Counted from the first letter of the stretch, positions 43,405 through 55,660 are shown. The stretch is 64,000 bases of DNA from Malaya genurostris (GCF_030247185.1 NC_080571.1:39277502-39341501), one strand, 5' to 3'. Translations and numbers: made by a program. Notes: generated by a model not told the origin, from the sequence alone.

Positions 43405-43789
43405 GTATACCTTCTTCGGAGGTTTTTCCAACGCTCATCGAAAAAACATTTTGTTCCGAAAATATAATTGTTCGAGTGACATGTAATACTTTTCCTAATC
43501 GCGTTTTCTTTTCTCAGAGGGGGTTCAAAACACTAATGTATTGTTGCAGATACTTTTGGTTCCGCGAATGTTACCAAACAAGCGATGTTAAGTTTCGCAT
43601 TTTGTGAATTACCCATGTCATTTTGAATGAATTCTATCTGAATTTGTTTGAAAAATTGGCTCAAAGAAAAAAGCTATTATGAGACTGTTTAAATGGCAAG
43701 AGAATGAAACTTTTGCACAGACTCATTGTAGCGGCAAGCATTGATTTTCTAAAAAAAAATGATTTAGCATCCCTGCAGTCGAGAAACAA
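43405..43789. other. No gene; a solitary MITE end
   Basis: 43763-43775 reads 'ttagcatccctg', like the right end of the CAGRGATGCCAG family, but no left end in matching distance upstream was found. Confidence 0.35.
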
Positions 43790-44415
43790 CAGAGATGCCA
43801 GGTCGGCAGCTTAACATAGTCTACAAATCTGCAGATTTCTGCAGACATATTTTTGTCTTTTGACTTTACAGACTTTCAAAAACGTCGTAATCTCTTGTTT
43901 TTTTGTTTTTGCTCGCTAAATCAATTTCGCGCATCATTATTTAATGTGAACTACACTGTCCATACCTGCATATCAGGCCCATATGGAAAATCGGCATGTC
44001 GAGAAAAAGACGATCAAAATTTTATTTCCGAGTTGATTTATTGTGCTACTTAATGCTATATCATGGTATTATTACATGAAATATCGGTAATACACCTTTG
44101 CTATTCCAATAATGCAACAAATGAAATTATTGAAGTTTGCACTGAATGGGACTGATATGCGGGTACTTTGCACATGGGACAGACATGAGTTGATATTTTT
44201 TACACATTTTACTGAACAAACCCTCAACTTTTATTGCAATTTCTGAGAATGTATTAAGAATAGATTTCATTCCTCAAGCTAACACGAAATTGGCGAAGAT
44301 CGATATGAGACTGATATGCGAATATGGGTAGTACAGTCTACAGACATTTTTTCGAGTTTACAGACTTTTTCAACTCTGCTTGAAGGCATTTGAAAAAAAT
44401 TACCTGGCATCTATG
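43790..44415. mobile_element. hAT-type MITE, 626 bp (CAGAGATGCCAGGT)
   Basis: Left end 'cagagatgccaggtcggc', right end 'ttacctggcatctatg'. Flanking 8-mers AGAAACAA and AAAAAGAA match at 6 of 8. The subterminal zones are filled with 'tctgcagatttctgcagac' and 'tacagactttttc' words. No transposase. Confidence 0.7.
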
Positions 44416-44539
44416 AAAAAGAATTTCATTATTCAACCCGTTTGAAAAACAATTTAAGTAGTTGATGTTCTTCAGATCGATTTAGCAGAAATTCCGCTGG
44501 AAATTGTCAAGCACTATCTGGTTGGCAATTAACTCCATT

Positions 44540-45555
44540 ATGAAGATTGATTCGGAATTGTTTATCTGGAAACCAAATTCTGCCAGAATTCCGGCAAAAG
44601 TCTGGCATCAATGCAACAACAGTTTCCGACAAAGAATTTCGCCCAACGGTTATTAACGGTTCTGTTTCTGTCGGATTCTTGCCATACAAGATTGACAGAA
44701 CCCTCTCAGCAGGCCGTTCAATTTTGTTGGTTTTTGAGCACTTGTTGAACGACATATTGCACGAAATATTCGTTCAATTTGCTGGAACGGTTTGTTGTTG
44801 TTTTTTCTCTTGCAAAAATAGTGTGAAAATTAAGTGTTACCTTTACATAGAAAGAAAATTTGTTGTTATTCTACGTGAAGTAGAAGTATTGTGCAGGTAT
44901 GTATTGTTAGTTTAAACAAATAAGTGGAAAAAACTTCAGAAATTATTCAGTAAAACTAGTCCAACGGGGCTCCAACTCCTCATGTTAAAAATGGCTCAAC
45001 AATGGACCTCTGTCTGCCGGGTTTGTTGAACGAAAAAAATGGCATTCGCTTCAACGGTCTTTTTCAAAATCGGCAAACGAAGGTCCCGTGTTGGCCTCCC
45101 GTTGAACGATTGATTGGACTTTCATTGGACCAATGAAGGACCACCGTTGAACGTTTTTTTCTAAGTGGGAACCGTTTTGAATCGGTTCTACATTTTTAGC
45201 GTTTTGGTTTTATTTTTTCATTAAAAAGTACAAATGATAGCCAATAAGTTATTGCTCTTCATATATATTAATTATGGAAAATGTTATTGCCAATAACATT
45301 GCTCTCTCACTACCAATACCCATATTTCAATCTCATTTACATCGTCTCTAGACTCGTTTTTTGTATGTACATGCAGGATTGATGAATATCAATTGAAGTC
45401 GAATAAAAAATAGAAGGAAGAGAGAAATAAACAAGACACATACGGCGAGATAATGACGTAATATCGCCTGGGCAATTTTGACAGCAGCCGGAATGCAGCC
45501 AACCTTCTGACGGTTGCAAGAATTCCTCACAAGCAGGAGGTCATGTCACTTTATG
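44540..45555 (+). repeat. Dispersed repeat S, copy 2 (SINE-free)
   Basis: 'ttctgccagaattccggcaa', 'gcggttattaacggttctgt'-like, 'agcgttttggttttattttt', 'gattgatgaatatcaattgaag' and 'aagaattcctcacaagcagg' line up with 15150-15920. At the place corresponding to the SINE (about 45400) the two flanks are joined directly. An extra ~450 bases at 44720-45175 has no counterpart in copy 1. Confidence 0.75.
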
Positions 45556-45565
45556 GATCTGATGG

Positions 45566-45809
45566 CAGCGATGTCAGATCTACGGAAATCTCCGTAGATC
45601 TACGGATTCGAACATTTTCTACGGATCCGTAGACAAAATCTACGGAAATTGGATTTTTTCTACGGAAATCTACCGAAATTACAATTTATCAACGGAGAAC
45701 TACGGAAACTAGTTTTGTCCGGCGAGAAGAAAAAAAAGGTTTTCACCGTGAGAGCTTCCGAGAAAAATGCCAATCTACGGAAATGACACTACTACTATCT
45801 GGCATCGCT
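45566..45809. mobile_element. hAT-type MITE, 244 bp, filled with CTACGGAAAT words
   Basis: Ends 'cagcgatgtcagatctacgg' and 'ctactatctggcatcgctg'. Flanks TCTGATGG (45558-45565) and TCTTATGG (45810-45817) match at 7 of 8. The interior repeats 'tctacggaaat' or its reverse complement at least seven times. Confidence 0.85.
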
Positions 45810-45817
45810 GTCTTATG

Positions 45818-48206
45818 GTTCAATTAGGTTTTACACGATGATGACACAAATGAACTGCCGATGAATCAAGTTCATCTTTAACAGCTGCCGTGTGTTTGTT
45901 TTGTTTCGCAACAGCGAATTAAAAGTTGAAAAAAGACGAAAAAATGCCACTTTGAAACGTGTTCCACAGTGAAAAAACTAAAAAGATTGTCCTGTATACG
46001 TTTCCAGCATCAAGGAGTTATATTTGTATAAATCTGTTTAGTATGAGGCGAATTGCAATTTTCAAATTCATATGATGAATCTCTGATGAAATTTTCAACT
46101 GTAAACAAATACACGGCGACTGTCAAAAAACCGTCACTGGAAACCTCAAACGGATGAACACATTTTGACAGTTCAGCAGCACTGTTTGTAAACAGAGATT
46201 TTTTTTGTTTGTTATTAGACAAATTGGATGAGACCATTTACAGTCTATATCGCCTAAATAGAGTTTTGAAACATTTGTGCACGATTGGATACGGTTTGTT
46301 TTTGAGATTTATTAAATAAAAGTGACTAGTTGCAAAGTGTAAAGATGATTGTTTGAAATGTGTTCTTCGATTTTTGTTGAGGCTTGTTTGGAAACAGTAC
46401 CGCTGATCTGTCATGGATGAATGCTTGTTCATTTGTGACGTCACGACAAAAAAATCTAATTAGGTGTGGTCACTCGAAAGAACTACTGATGAACTGCCGA
46501 TGAATCAAGTTCATATTTTGACAGCTATCAGTGGTTTGTTTACATATCTATTAGGTTTTGAACGATGACGACACAAATGAACTGCCAATGAATCAAGTTC
46601 ATCTTTGACAGTTGCCGTGTACTTGTTTTGTTTTGCGACTGCAAGTAAAAAATTGAAAAATGACGAAAAAGTGCCTGTTCAAAACGTATTCCACAGTGAA
46701 AATAACTAAAAAGATTGCCCTGTTTATGTTTCCAGCATCAAGGAGTGATATATGTATGAATCTGTTGAGTGTGAGGTGACTTGCAATTTTTACATTCGAA
46801 CGATGAACTTCTGATGAACTTTTAAACTGTAAACAAGTACACGTCGACTGTCAAAAAAATTTCATTCTGTTCATTTTTGTGAGGTTATGTCATGTTCGTG
46901 CAAAACCTAATAGGTTTGGTTACTCGAATGAACTACTGATGAACTGCCGATGAATCAAGTTCATCTTTTGATAGCTATCAGTGGTTTGTTTTCATATATA
47001 TAAACAGGAATTCGAATTAAAATGAATTCAATGAACACATAAACAAACCACTGATAGCGTTCAAAATTGATTCATTTTTGAGAGGTTATGTAATCTTCGT
47101 GCAAAACCTGATTAGGTTTTACAAGATGACATCACAAATGCACTCGTGATTATTAGAGTTCATGTTTGACAGCCGATGATGGTTCGTTTACATCTCCATT
47201 TACACGTATTCAAATTAAAATGAACATGCATGCATGCATGTTCATCTAAAACCTAACTACGTTTTTCACGATGACAACACAAATGAACTGTTGATGATAT
47301 AAAACTCATCTTTTACAGCTATCGGAGGTTCGTTTTCAGCTCGGCGACATTCTATTCATATGATATACAAGCAATCGAGCATTAGGTTTTGCACGATGAC
47401 CACTCGACTGAACTACCAATGAACTGCCGACGAGTGAAGTTCACCTTTTGACAGCTATCGGTGATTTGTTTACATATCTATTAACACGTATTAGGTTTTT
47501 TACCGTCACTACTAACCTCAATCGGATGAACACTTTTTGACAGTCCAGTAGTACTGTTTGTAAACAGAAATTTCTTTTGTTTGTTTATTGACAAATTGGA
47601 TCAGACCATTTACGGTCCGTATCGCCTAAATAAAGTTTTAAAGCATTTGTTCACGATTGAATACGGTTCGTTTTTGATATTTATTAAATAAAAGTGACTA
47701 GTTGCAAAGTGTAAAGATGATTGTTTTAGATGTGCTCTTCGATTTTTGTTTAAGCTTAACTGTCAAGGATGAATACTTCTTCATTTGTGTCGTCACGATA
47801 AAAACCCTAATTAAAATTAGAATGAACGTAATGAACACATAAACAAACCACTGCTAGCTGTCAAACCTGATTCATTTTGTTTTTTCAGTTTTGTTAGGTT
47901 ATGTTATGTTCGTGCAAAACCTAATTATGAGTCGAGTAAAGTCTTAATTTATTTATCCCAATGAAGATGTTCTGATCGGTTATTTTATAAGAAAGTATAG
48001 TAACAGGCACTAAATGAATATTTAGTTACAGTCACAGTTTTTGTTAGTCATTCTTCTTCGATGTTTCGATATTTGCCGAAGGATGTTTACCACAGCAAAA
48101 TGATTTCCCAGCAGGTGCTCTTCGTTTTCACTGGAATGACAAGGAACATAATGGATTGATACATTGTGAGGTTATGACATTTTTGTGCAAAACCTAATAA
48201 ACGCCA
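45818..48206. repeat. Cluster of nested/tandem ATTAGGTTTTGCACGA elements
   Basis: Copies of 'attaggttttgcacgatgac' (near 45825, 46549, 47109, 47381, 47488) followed by 'caaatgaactgccgatgaat', 'aagttcatcttttgacagct' and 'ggtttgtttacat', alternate with the inverted terminus 'cgtgcaaaacctaat' (near 46895, 47100, 47911, 48190). The terminus is thus an inverted repeat, and several non-autonomous copies have inserted into or next to each other. No transposase frame. Confidence 0.75.
47222..47243. repeat. 22-bp perfect palindrome
   Basis: Centre 'catgcatgcatgcatg' flanked by GAA and TTC: fully self-complementary. It lies inside the element cluster. Confidence 0.9.
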
Positions 48207-49501
48207 AAGAGAGCAAAACAAATTATTCGCTTTAATTATGGAAGAGGTTTTTTCCACTAAAAATGGGGTACTTTAAGAAACAAGGTGATTCAATTACATA
48301 CTATTACATACTACAACGTTGAAATAATTCAGATAGCAAGGGGGAGGCGAAATGCATAATTAAAATTAGTACTACGATAATGACCGGAGAGCGATGTGGT
48401 TACTGTATGGCACTACTTTTTGCATTGGCTCTAACCAACGACGCCGGCAAAATATGCAGACAGTAAGGAGCGAGTGCTACCGAACAATTGTAAATTATTT
48501 TGCACTGGGACGGAGTGAGTTAGCTTTTTCCCGCCTGCTACGGTTGGAGAGAAAAACTGAAAAGCAACTCTGCGCGAGTTCATAAAAATTTCCAGAACAA
48601 AAAGTAAATAAAAAAATAAACAAAATGGAACATCATTACCTACGGACTCGTCGACGCTGTAATGCGAGCTGGCTGTTTCGATGACAGGACATAATAATAA
48701 TAAGTGTATTTTGATGCTGGCTGACTTACCCGAGCGCGCAGCAGCCGAACCGTGGCCGTGAAGTACGCGGAAATTTATGATGATGAAAATATGTTTTTCA
48801 TTAGCTTCTCGAAGAGCATAAAAAATGACCTACGAGTATTCTGGTATCTGGTTGAGTGAATTACATCACCGACGTGAAGACGCATAAAATAAAGCACAAT
48901 GATGAACTATGGGGCAGAATAGAAAACCGATATGTCTAGCCAAGAACAGGCGAAATTTGATTTACCCTAATCTGTTTCAATGGAACGTGGTGGGGTTAGT
49001 GTCGACGTAACAACCCGGCAAGGTCGACAGACTGAGTCAATAACACTGAACATGATTTCCATAACGACGGCAATAAGCATGGCCTAGTCGATAGACTACC
49101 GGAAGCAATGTCCTGGACTGAATTTGTACATATTGTTGATGGAGCAAACTAATCTTCCAACTAATACAAAGTTCGCCAGGTGCAGACTTAACAACTCGGT
49201 ACAGCTTTCCCGTCTTCATCGGTAAAGAGGAATCAAGCTTTTCCCGTTACCGACCTTCGACACCATGACCGACCGACCACGTGGAGAATGGCAAGAGTTT
49301 TGTTGCTGCAAAACTTTTCTTCTCACGTGCATTAATTTTTCGCTTGAGTCCTACACACACAGACACACTTTCTTGTCTGCTCCCGTGTGTCTGGCAGTGA
49401 CGTAAAGCATATCCCATCAGAACACCTCTCGGTGTGATTCTGTTGGGGTACGGAGAGCGAATCGGAAAAATAAAGTGTTCCATCACCAGCAAGGCGAACT
49501 T

Positions 49502-49537
<36 letters not shown>

Positions 49538-50110
49538 ACGGACCGACGGGTGAGGGACACGGACCCACGGTTCGGCAAACGTGTTCCGTGTTGACTTCTC
49601 CGATTTAGCTTTATTGCAGATTTATTGCAGTTGTGTAATTTATATTGTACTTTTTATGGCTTGTGGAATGTACTGCAAATAGTATGCGGATCGTATTTCC
49701 GGATGTTGCTTGCAAAGTGTGAGATTCGTTCTGGAGGAGGCCAGAAAAAAAGTACTGGCTATTCGTGACGTTCGTTGTTCACTGTCAATAAATATTTACT
49801 CCGGTGTGTGGTTTCTGCAAAATGTTTTTTTTATATATGGTTTTCTTTTGCAGCCGGGAATTGAATTAAGCAGTGCGTTTTATTGAAGCTGTGCGTGTCT
49901 GGACCAATTTCGATAACAAACATTTAGTCATCAAAGGTTCTGTTTCATTTGGAATATGTTTTGTTATGGACTGCCTAATTCAGATTGTGTGTATACAATT
50001 TATGAACCATTTCCGATGAGCAATAGAATTAGAGTAGCCGCCTTCGGTTCATCCCTCGCCCGGCAACAAATTTTTAGTTGGGAAAAATGGTTTCTGCTAT
50101 TGAAAAGATA
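48207..50110. other. No gene recognised; unique-looking sequence with one microsatellite
   Basis: Moderate GC between 48700 and 49600. Short frames on both strands (49247-49568 minus) have no motif and partly read through the TCG run. Nothing repeated at larger scale. Confidence 0.35.
49502..49530. repeat. (TCG)n microsatellite
   Basis: About 9.7 uninterrupted TCG units, followed by imperfect ones to 49538. Confidence 0.95.
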
Positions 50111-51952
50111 TAGGGTAACGGCTCCCTATTTCATCTGAGCTCCTATTTCCATCTCATCCCTTCACCTCATTACTTTGAACATGAATAATATTTTTAAACC
50201 TACCTGAACCAAACTGTGAAATGTTTTAAAATGATTATAAAAGCTATTGTCACACTTTCCTATTGAAAGAAATGGTTTTAAGTTCTTCGATTATCGGTTT
50301 TTCATTTCAAATAAACTCACTTTTCAATTTAGGACACATTTTCGTCTCAAGATTTACAGTTCGTCTGTTTCTGATTATCTACTAATCGATTCGTCTCAAA
50401 ACATGATCACTTTTTCGCACAATTATACTACCATTGAATGCTGGACGACTTCATAATTAGTAATGTTCACTTGCTACTTGTTTAATTAACGATTTAATAC
50501 TTCAAAAACTACCCGACAAACAATAAAAGTCTTTAAAAATATGAGATGAAAGTTTTTCACTTAGTTCACTTGAATGCGCTTTGTTTTCATCTCATTTGGT
50601 TTCGCAAAGTTGCCAAGTTATCTCATAATGTTACAAAACAAAAATTGTTTTTCTTCTTCAAAATCTCATCAAAAAGTATGTTTTTGGTATCCGTGACATT
50701 AGTTTAATTATATTATTGATATTAATATTTCAATAAAACTGTTTTGGCTTCGAATATTACCAGGAAGAGCATGTTAAATACTAATGAAATAACCATTGTG
50801 GCAAATCTAGTAGCACTGGTTTCATTCCGCTATACGTCAACATAACGCTGTGAAGTGTGTGTGTTTCATCGGCTGTGCACAGAGATGCCAGATATTTTCA
50901 TAGAAAATATGAATTACGTTGCATAGAAACTCTATATCTGGTCTATCTGTTTTCACTAATAAAATTATGTTAAATCTGTTTTCACTAATAAAATCTGTTA
51001 ACATCATTTTATTAGTGAAAACAGATAGACCAGATATAGACTATCTATGCAACGTAATACATATTCTATGGAAATATCTGGCTTCAAATAGTTCAAATTG
51101 GTTCCAAATTTTAATATAAATGTTTGTCAGTGTTCATAATCAATTATCTACATAAAAGATTTCCACTTTAACATGTGATTTGTCCGTTGATTAATAAACT
51201 TTTAAAGAATCACCGCAATCAAATACTAATAGATACTCAGAGAGAAAAGTCTAATTTTTTACTTCTTTCTTTCTATGAACCTGTACAAATCTGTATTAAA
51301 TTTAGAAAATCTTTACAAAATCGGTACTTTGATTTAAACCAGTATGCGAACGCAAAAATCTATACAATACATATAAATCTGTATAAATGGCATCTCTGGC
51401 TCTACACTTTGTTTTAAGAAGGGCTAATGAATAAATAGTAACAACCACAGTTTTGTTTTTATTTAAATTTCACCAAATTAACTTTTCAGTAAAATTTTAA
51501 ATTTAAAGCGAAAGATAAAGGAAACGACTGAAAAATTTTTAAACGTTGAAATGATTTCAAACTGGTTCTAAAAATATCGTATATTGTCTCATAGTTGGCA
51601 TTAGACCGTTTTCAAGAAGAATTCTGACATTTTGAACCTGAGAGTGTAATAGTGGAATATTTCGTTTTGATTGCTGTCGCCATTGCAAATTTATAGGATG
51701 AATAAAGGATCAACGATAGGATGGATAAAATCCATTGAGATGAAATTAGGAGCAGAGTAGTGAACATTTCATAAGTGTTTTTTGCTGTTTTATGAACATT
51801 ATTTTAATTTCCAAGGAATGTGAATCAAATCTCAATGTGGAGCAAGGCGAATGAAGCTGTAATATGAAATAGTTATAGTGATTTTAGTGGCTAAATCGAG
51901 GTTTGAAGGCGACGTCCTTACAAATGAGATGAAATAGGGAACCCTTACCCTA
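50111..51952. mobile_element. 1.84-kb inverted-repeat element with a nested MITE
   Basis: Left end 'tagggtaacggctccctatt' + 'tcatct'; right end reversed gives 'tagggtaagggttccctatt' + 'tcatct' (24 of 26). Without the nested MITE the element is about 1.32 kb. 'gagatgaaa' and 'ctcatct' words are frequent inside. No clear target duplication and no transposase. Confidence 0.75.
50880..51398. mobile_element. hAT-type MITE, 519 bp, nested; contains a long palindrome
   Basis: Ends 'cagagatgccagatatttt' and 'aatggcatctctg'; flanking 8-mers GCTGTGCA and GCTCTACA match at 6 of 8. 50887-50964 and 51006-51083 are near-perfect reverse complements (arms of ~78 bases, spacer ~40), so the left part is itself a hairpin that begins with the MITE end. 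Confidence 0.75.
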
Positions 51953-52126
51953 TTTATTTACCATCACGCTGCACTAGAACCTTTTTTTTAGCCAATTTAA
52001 TTCACGCGACTTTTGAGGTAATCTGACACATATCAATTGCGATAATTTCATTTTGTGAAATATTGTTTATTTGTCAAGTGGTGTATACTTAAAGATCTAA
52101 GTGGAAGTTAAGTGCATCTATATTAA

Positions 52127-53320
52127 TTACATTTTGATTTTCATAATAAATGATATATAATAAAAGGGTGTCGAATCTATTTCTTTCATATGTCTCGAGA
52201 TCAGGAGAGCCTTACTTTGAAATACAGGTAGCTGCAGTTTCGTACCACCGTCTTCATGCAGTCTTGCTAGCTGTTGAATTGGAACTCTGGCTGAGTATCT
52301 ACTCCATAAGAATTTTCCCATCATCAATGTATTTTTTGCAATATGATCATTGCACGGAAGAAGATTCGATGCTAAATACCACATTTTTGAAGAAAAATAT
52401 GTGTTCAATAGAATTATTTTTTGGTTAAGTGTAAGAGATCGTGGTGAGTGCATCCAGATTTGTTCGACAAATTTGGTAACAGCGGAGTCCCGATTCAGTT
52501 TTACCATTAAACGAATTGAATTTGTGAAAATCACACTAAGAATATTAATTGTATTTTCAGTACGTAACCAAGATAGCTTCAATTCATTGCCATTAATGTA
52601 ACCGATATCGATTGATGTCGTCTTTAAGAGGTTGAGTTTTGCTCCAGAAATTAGACGAAACTTAGAGAAAAGTTCTCTCGCCCGCTCAATATTTTCTGTT
52701 GATGTCACAATGATACTCACATCATCTGCATACAACATCACAAGATCGCATCCGCAAATTCTTTCTAATCTGCTAATCACGGGTTGAATCGAAATCACAA
52801 AAAGTAACATTGAGAGCGGTTCGCCCTGTCTCACACGCCTTTTTGAACCGGGAGCGCGGGAGAGAGATTTACGATCAAACGTGATGTAGATAAGTCAGCG
52901 AAACGAGAGAGCAGATTTATTGAGTATTGAGTATTGAGTATTTATTGCAATATCCCTCATGGTTTTGAATAGAAACTCTCTGTTAACCGATCGAAAGCAT
53001 GCTCTAGATCGAATGATATAAGCTTACCTCGCTGTTTTTTGCGCTTTCAGTTGTGCGATACGATTTTTCAAGGCTGACGTAGCTTGAAATATATTTCACT
53101 CTGAATTGGAACATTTTTGAGATGCACTTAGAATCCTGTGTTCTCTTAAAATAGTCTCCAACCGAGCTAATCAACTGTAGGAGTATAAACGGTAAACCAT
53201 GGTCGAAAATCAAACATATGTGCATGTGCTTTGGACGGAACAGGACGTCTTGGTGAGCGCCTTCCACAAAAAGCAGCGTGGTGTAAAGCCTCAAACGCTC
53301 CGGTCGTTCTTTTATTTGCA
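52127..53320 (-). pseudogene. Non-LTR retrotransposon RT fragment
   Basis: Minus strand. The 52127-52834 frame (235 codons) begins inside RT ('RQGEPLSMLLFV'), has the catalytic YADD at residues 40-43, 'SGAKLNLLKT' after it and the typical C-terminal 'ARLHEDGGTKLQLPVFQSKA'. Upstream, near 53000-53040, a shifted frame contains 'LISFDLEHAFDR', the preceding RT motif. 52860-52990 in between is degenerate with a 'ttgagtattgagtatt' run. 5' truncated, no endonuclease. It ends near an AT-rich tail at 52100-52150. The clade is not certain (possibly I-like). Confidence 0.85.
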
Positions 53321-53439
53321 TTTTGGACGTCGCACAGTGGTTCGAGTCAATAAAAACGTGGACATAAATCAGTAGCTGAAAAACCGTTCTTTAATTGCAT
53401 ATATTTCCTTTTAAGAAATTTTTTACAAATATATACCGC

Positions 53440-54780
53440 GTAATTTGATTGTATGTCTAATTGTTCATGGCCTACTTTGACAAAAATATAACCATAGCTT
53501 TTTTTCTGAAGAGATAGAATTTTTTTTTCTTCTACAAAGTTTTAGAGCTATTGGAAATAATTTACTTTGTCAAATATACCAAAAGTCTAGGTCGCACCGT
53601 TTCGGATATACAAAGCGTTTTTATGGCAACCCCCCTAAAATCAGTTTTTTTTTCATAACTTGTTTCGAGTTATTTTTTATGCATACTTTGTTTGGAATAG
53701 TTGGAGAAAATAAAAAATCCCATATTTTTGTTCAAGCTAGTGCATAGGTTTGTTGTTTCCTGGCAAAGTTATATCAAAGATAAACTCAAGATTATGTTAC
53801 AATGTCCCATACGATCCATCGAAAAATATCGGACCAGTAATCGTGAACCAGTGAACTTAGTAATAGTGTAATTTTATCGACCCTTCGTAAATAAGCGTCG
53901 ATAAACATTTGAAAATGACGGTAAAATTCCATAGCAACAATACAAGTTTGGAAAGAAGTAAACATATGTAACATAAACATACCGCACAAAATATGTTGTA
54001 ACATCCATTCACTTTAATGCTTCGTAAGATAAGAATATTGCAAATTGAACAGATTCTTAGCAATAATTCTAATTGATTTTTGTTTTCCTGTTTCAAAATC
54101 CACTCGATATGCAGCAAAATACTACGATTCCTATCATATTGCAATTCAAGATTAATTCTACATAAACAAAAATTGTCATAGTTACCACGCATTTAACGAT
54201 TCGACGCTTGTTGTTTTGTTTTGAATAAAAATTGTACTGCAACTGACGGTGAACCGATTTCATCGAGGGGTCCTATTTGAATGGTATATGAAAAATCATA
54301 GAGTATTCCATCTTAAGTTTATCTTTGGTTATACATCATTTTACCTGTTTTTAACCTATGATAAAACCTTACACCAAAGTGAAATATGCAACTTTATGCA
54401 GCTGATTTATAGAAAAAGATATGCTCAATTCTATAAAAAAAATTTAAGTGGAACTCGATGGAACTTTTTTTTAGGCATTTTCAAAGTTTGTTTTAGTTAT
54501 TGAATTATGACAACCCCATTAAAACTAGTTTCCTAATCATAACTTGTTTCAAGTTAGTTTTTTATACATACTTTATTTGGAATAATTGTAGAAAATACAA
54601 AACCCCATAATTTTATAGAAGGTAATGCATAGGTTTATTCCTTTCAGAAAAAGTTATACATCATTTTACCTATTTTTACCTACGAAACCTTGTACTGAAG
54701 CGAAATATGCAACTTAATGCAGCAAACTTTCACAATACTTATAGGAAAATATATTCCTAATCCAATTTATTTTCCAATGA
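53440..54780. repeat. Two tandem ~280-bp units separated by an inverted-repeat insert
   Basis: 53625-53790 ('atggcaacccccctaaaatc', 'ataacttgtttcgagttatt', 'tagtgcataggtttgttg') is repeated at 54507-54660. 54325-54480 ('tatacatcattttacctgtt', 'gtgaaatatgcaac') is repeated at 54655-54770. Between them, 53783-54325 is bordered by 'caaagataaactcaagat' and its near reverse complement, so a separate element probably split the first unit. Frames here are not recognisable. Confidence 0.55.
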
Positions 54781-54904
54781 GAATATCTTGAGTACTATTC
54801 GTGTCACTTATTTTCACTGTGGCCATGCTGAAACCATGAATGGTTGAGAAACGGAGGGCGTCAAACGTCTGCTATTTCTGTAACTCACTTTTGCAATGAG
54901 CCAC

Positions 54905-55660
54905 TCACAGAGATGTGCAATTCGCTCCTGAGCTGTTCCAGTGAATCGAATCTTTAAAGTGAGCTGATAGCTCACAGCTCTTTTTAAAAGAACCGCAGCT
55001 CACCAGTTCACCGCACTGGTAAGCAGAGATGCCAGGTTCACAGATTAATCTGTGTTCCACAGATTTTCAACCTTTTGCACGGATTTCAAAAAATGGCGCA
55101 GATTCTCACAGATTTCTAAAAATAGTCACAGATTTACACAGATTCTGAAATCGATCATAGATTTTTAAAATTGATCACAGTTTAGCACCAAACATTACAG
55201 AGCGGTTGGAAATAGTAAGAGTTTTTGGATGGTCACAGATTTTTGAAAAAATGACCTGGCATCCCTGCTGGTAAGGTGAAAACAAGCTACGAGCTGAAGA
55301 GCGAATTATAAATGAGAAGAAATGTGTGCATGAGCTGTTGTTCGTTCTTCCAAAAGTGTATCTAATTTTCTTTAACATATTGAACGAGCCATTGTCAATA
55401 AGAAATCTTACCTCTCACTCAGTAGGCTAAGGTACATTCAGGGATGCCACTTTTGCAGATATTCTCAAATATGTCAGTTCGCGTAGCATTGTTCTTTGTG
55501 CATCAATGATTTCAATCATGCATATGAAAGAAAATCGTAAAACCTTCAGTTCAATCTTAATGAGCTGATGAGCTGATACATTGAATCAATTCCCTTTAGT
55601 GAGCTGATCGGTTCGGAGCTGCTCACCGGTATGAGCTGCTTCGCACATCTCTAAGTGAGC
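54905..55660. mobile_element. Inverted-repeat element rich in GAGCTGATGAGCT words
   Basis: Left 'ctcacagagatgtgcaattcg' and right 'ttcgcacatctctaagtgag' are reversed versions of each other. Both flanks inside are packed with 'gagctgatgagctg' and 'agctcaccag' words. It hosts the MITE at 55024-55267. No transposase. Confidence 0.65.
55024..55267. mobile_element. hAT-type MITE, 244 bp, perfect 8-bp target duplication
   Basis: Ends 'cagagatgccaggttcacag' and 'atgacctggcatccctg'. CTGGTAAG flanks it on both sides (55016-55023, 55268-55275), 8 of 8. The interior is made of 'cacagattt' words and their reverse complement. Probably the youngest member here. Confidence 0.92.

Noticed and set aside
41454..43607. 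A series of long Phe/Leu/Ser-rich frames resembling multi-pass membrane proteins
   Set aside because: They are read-through of the polypyrimidine array; every plus frame gives similar strings and no family motif is present.
49247..49568. Thr-repeat protein on the minus strand
   Set aside because: Arises from the TCG microsatellite; flanking sequence lacks coding features.
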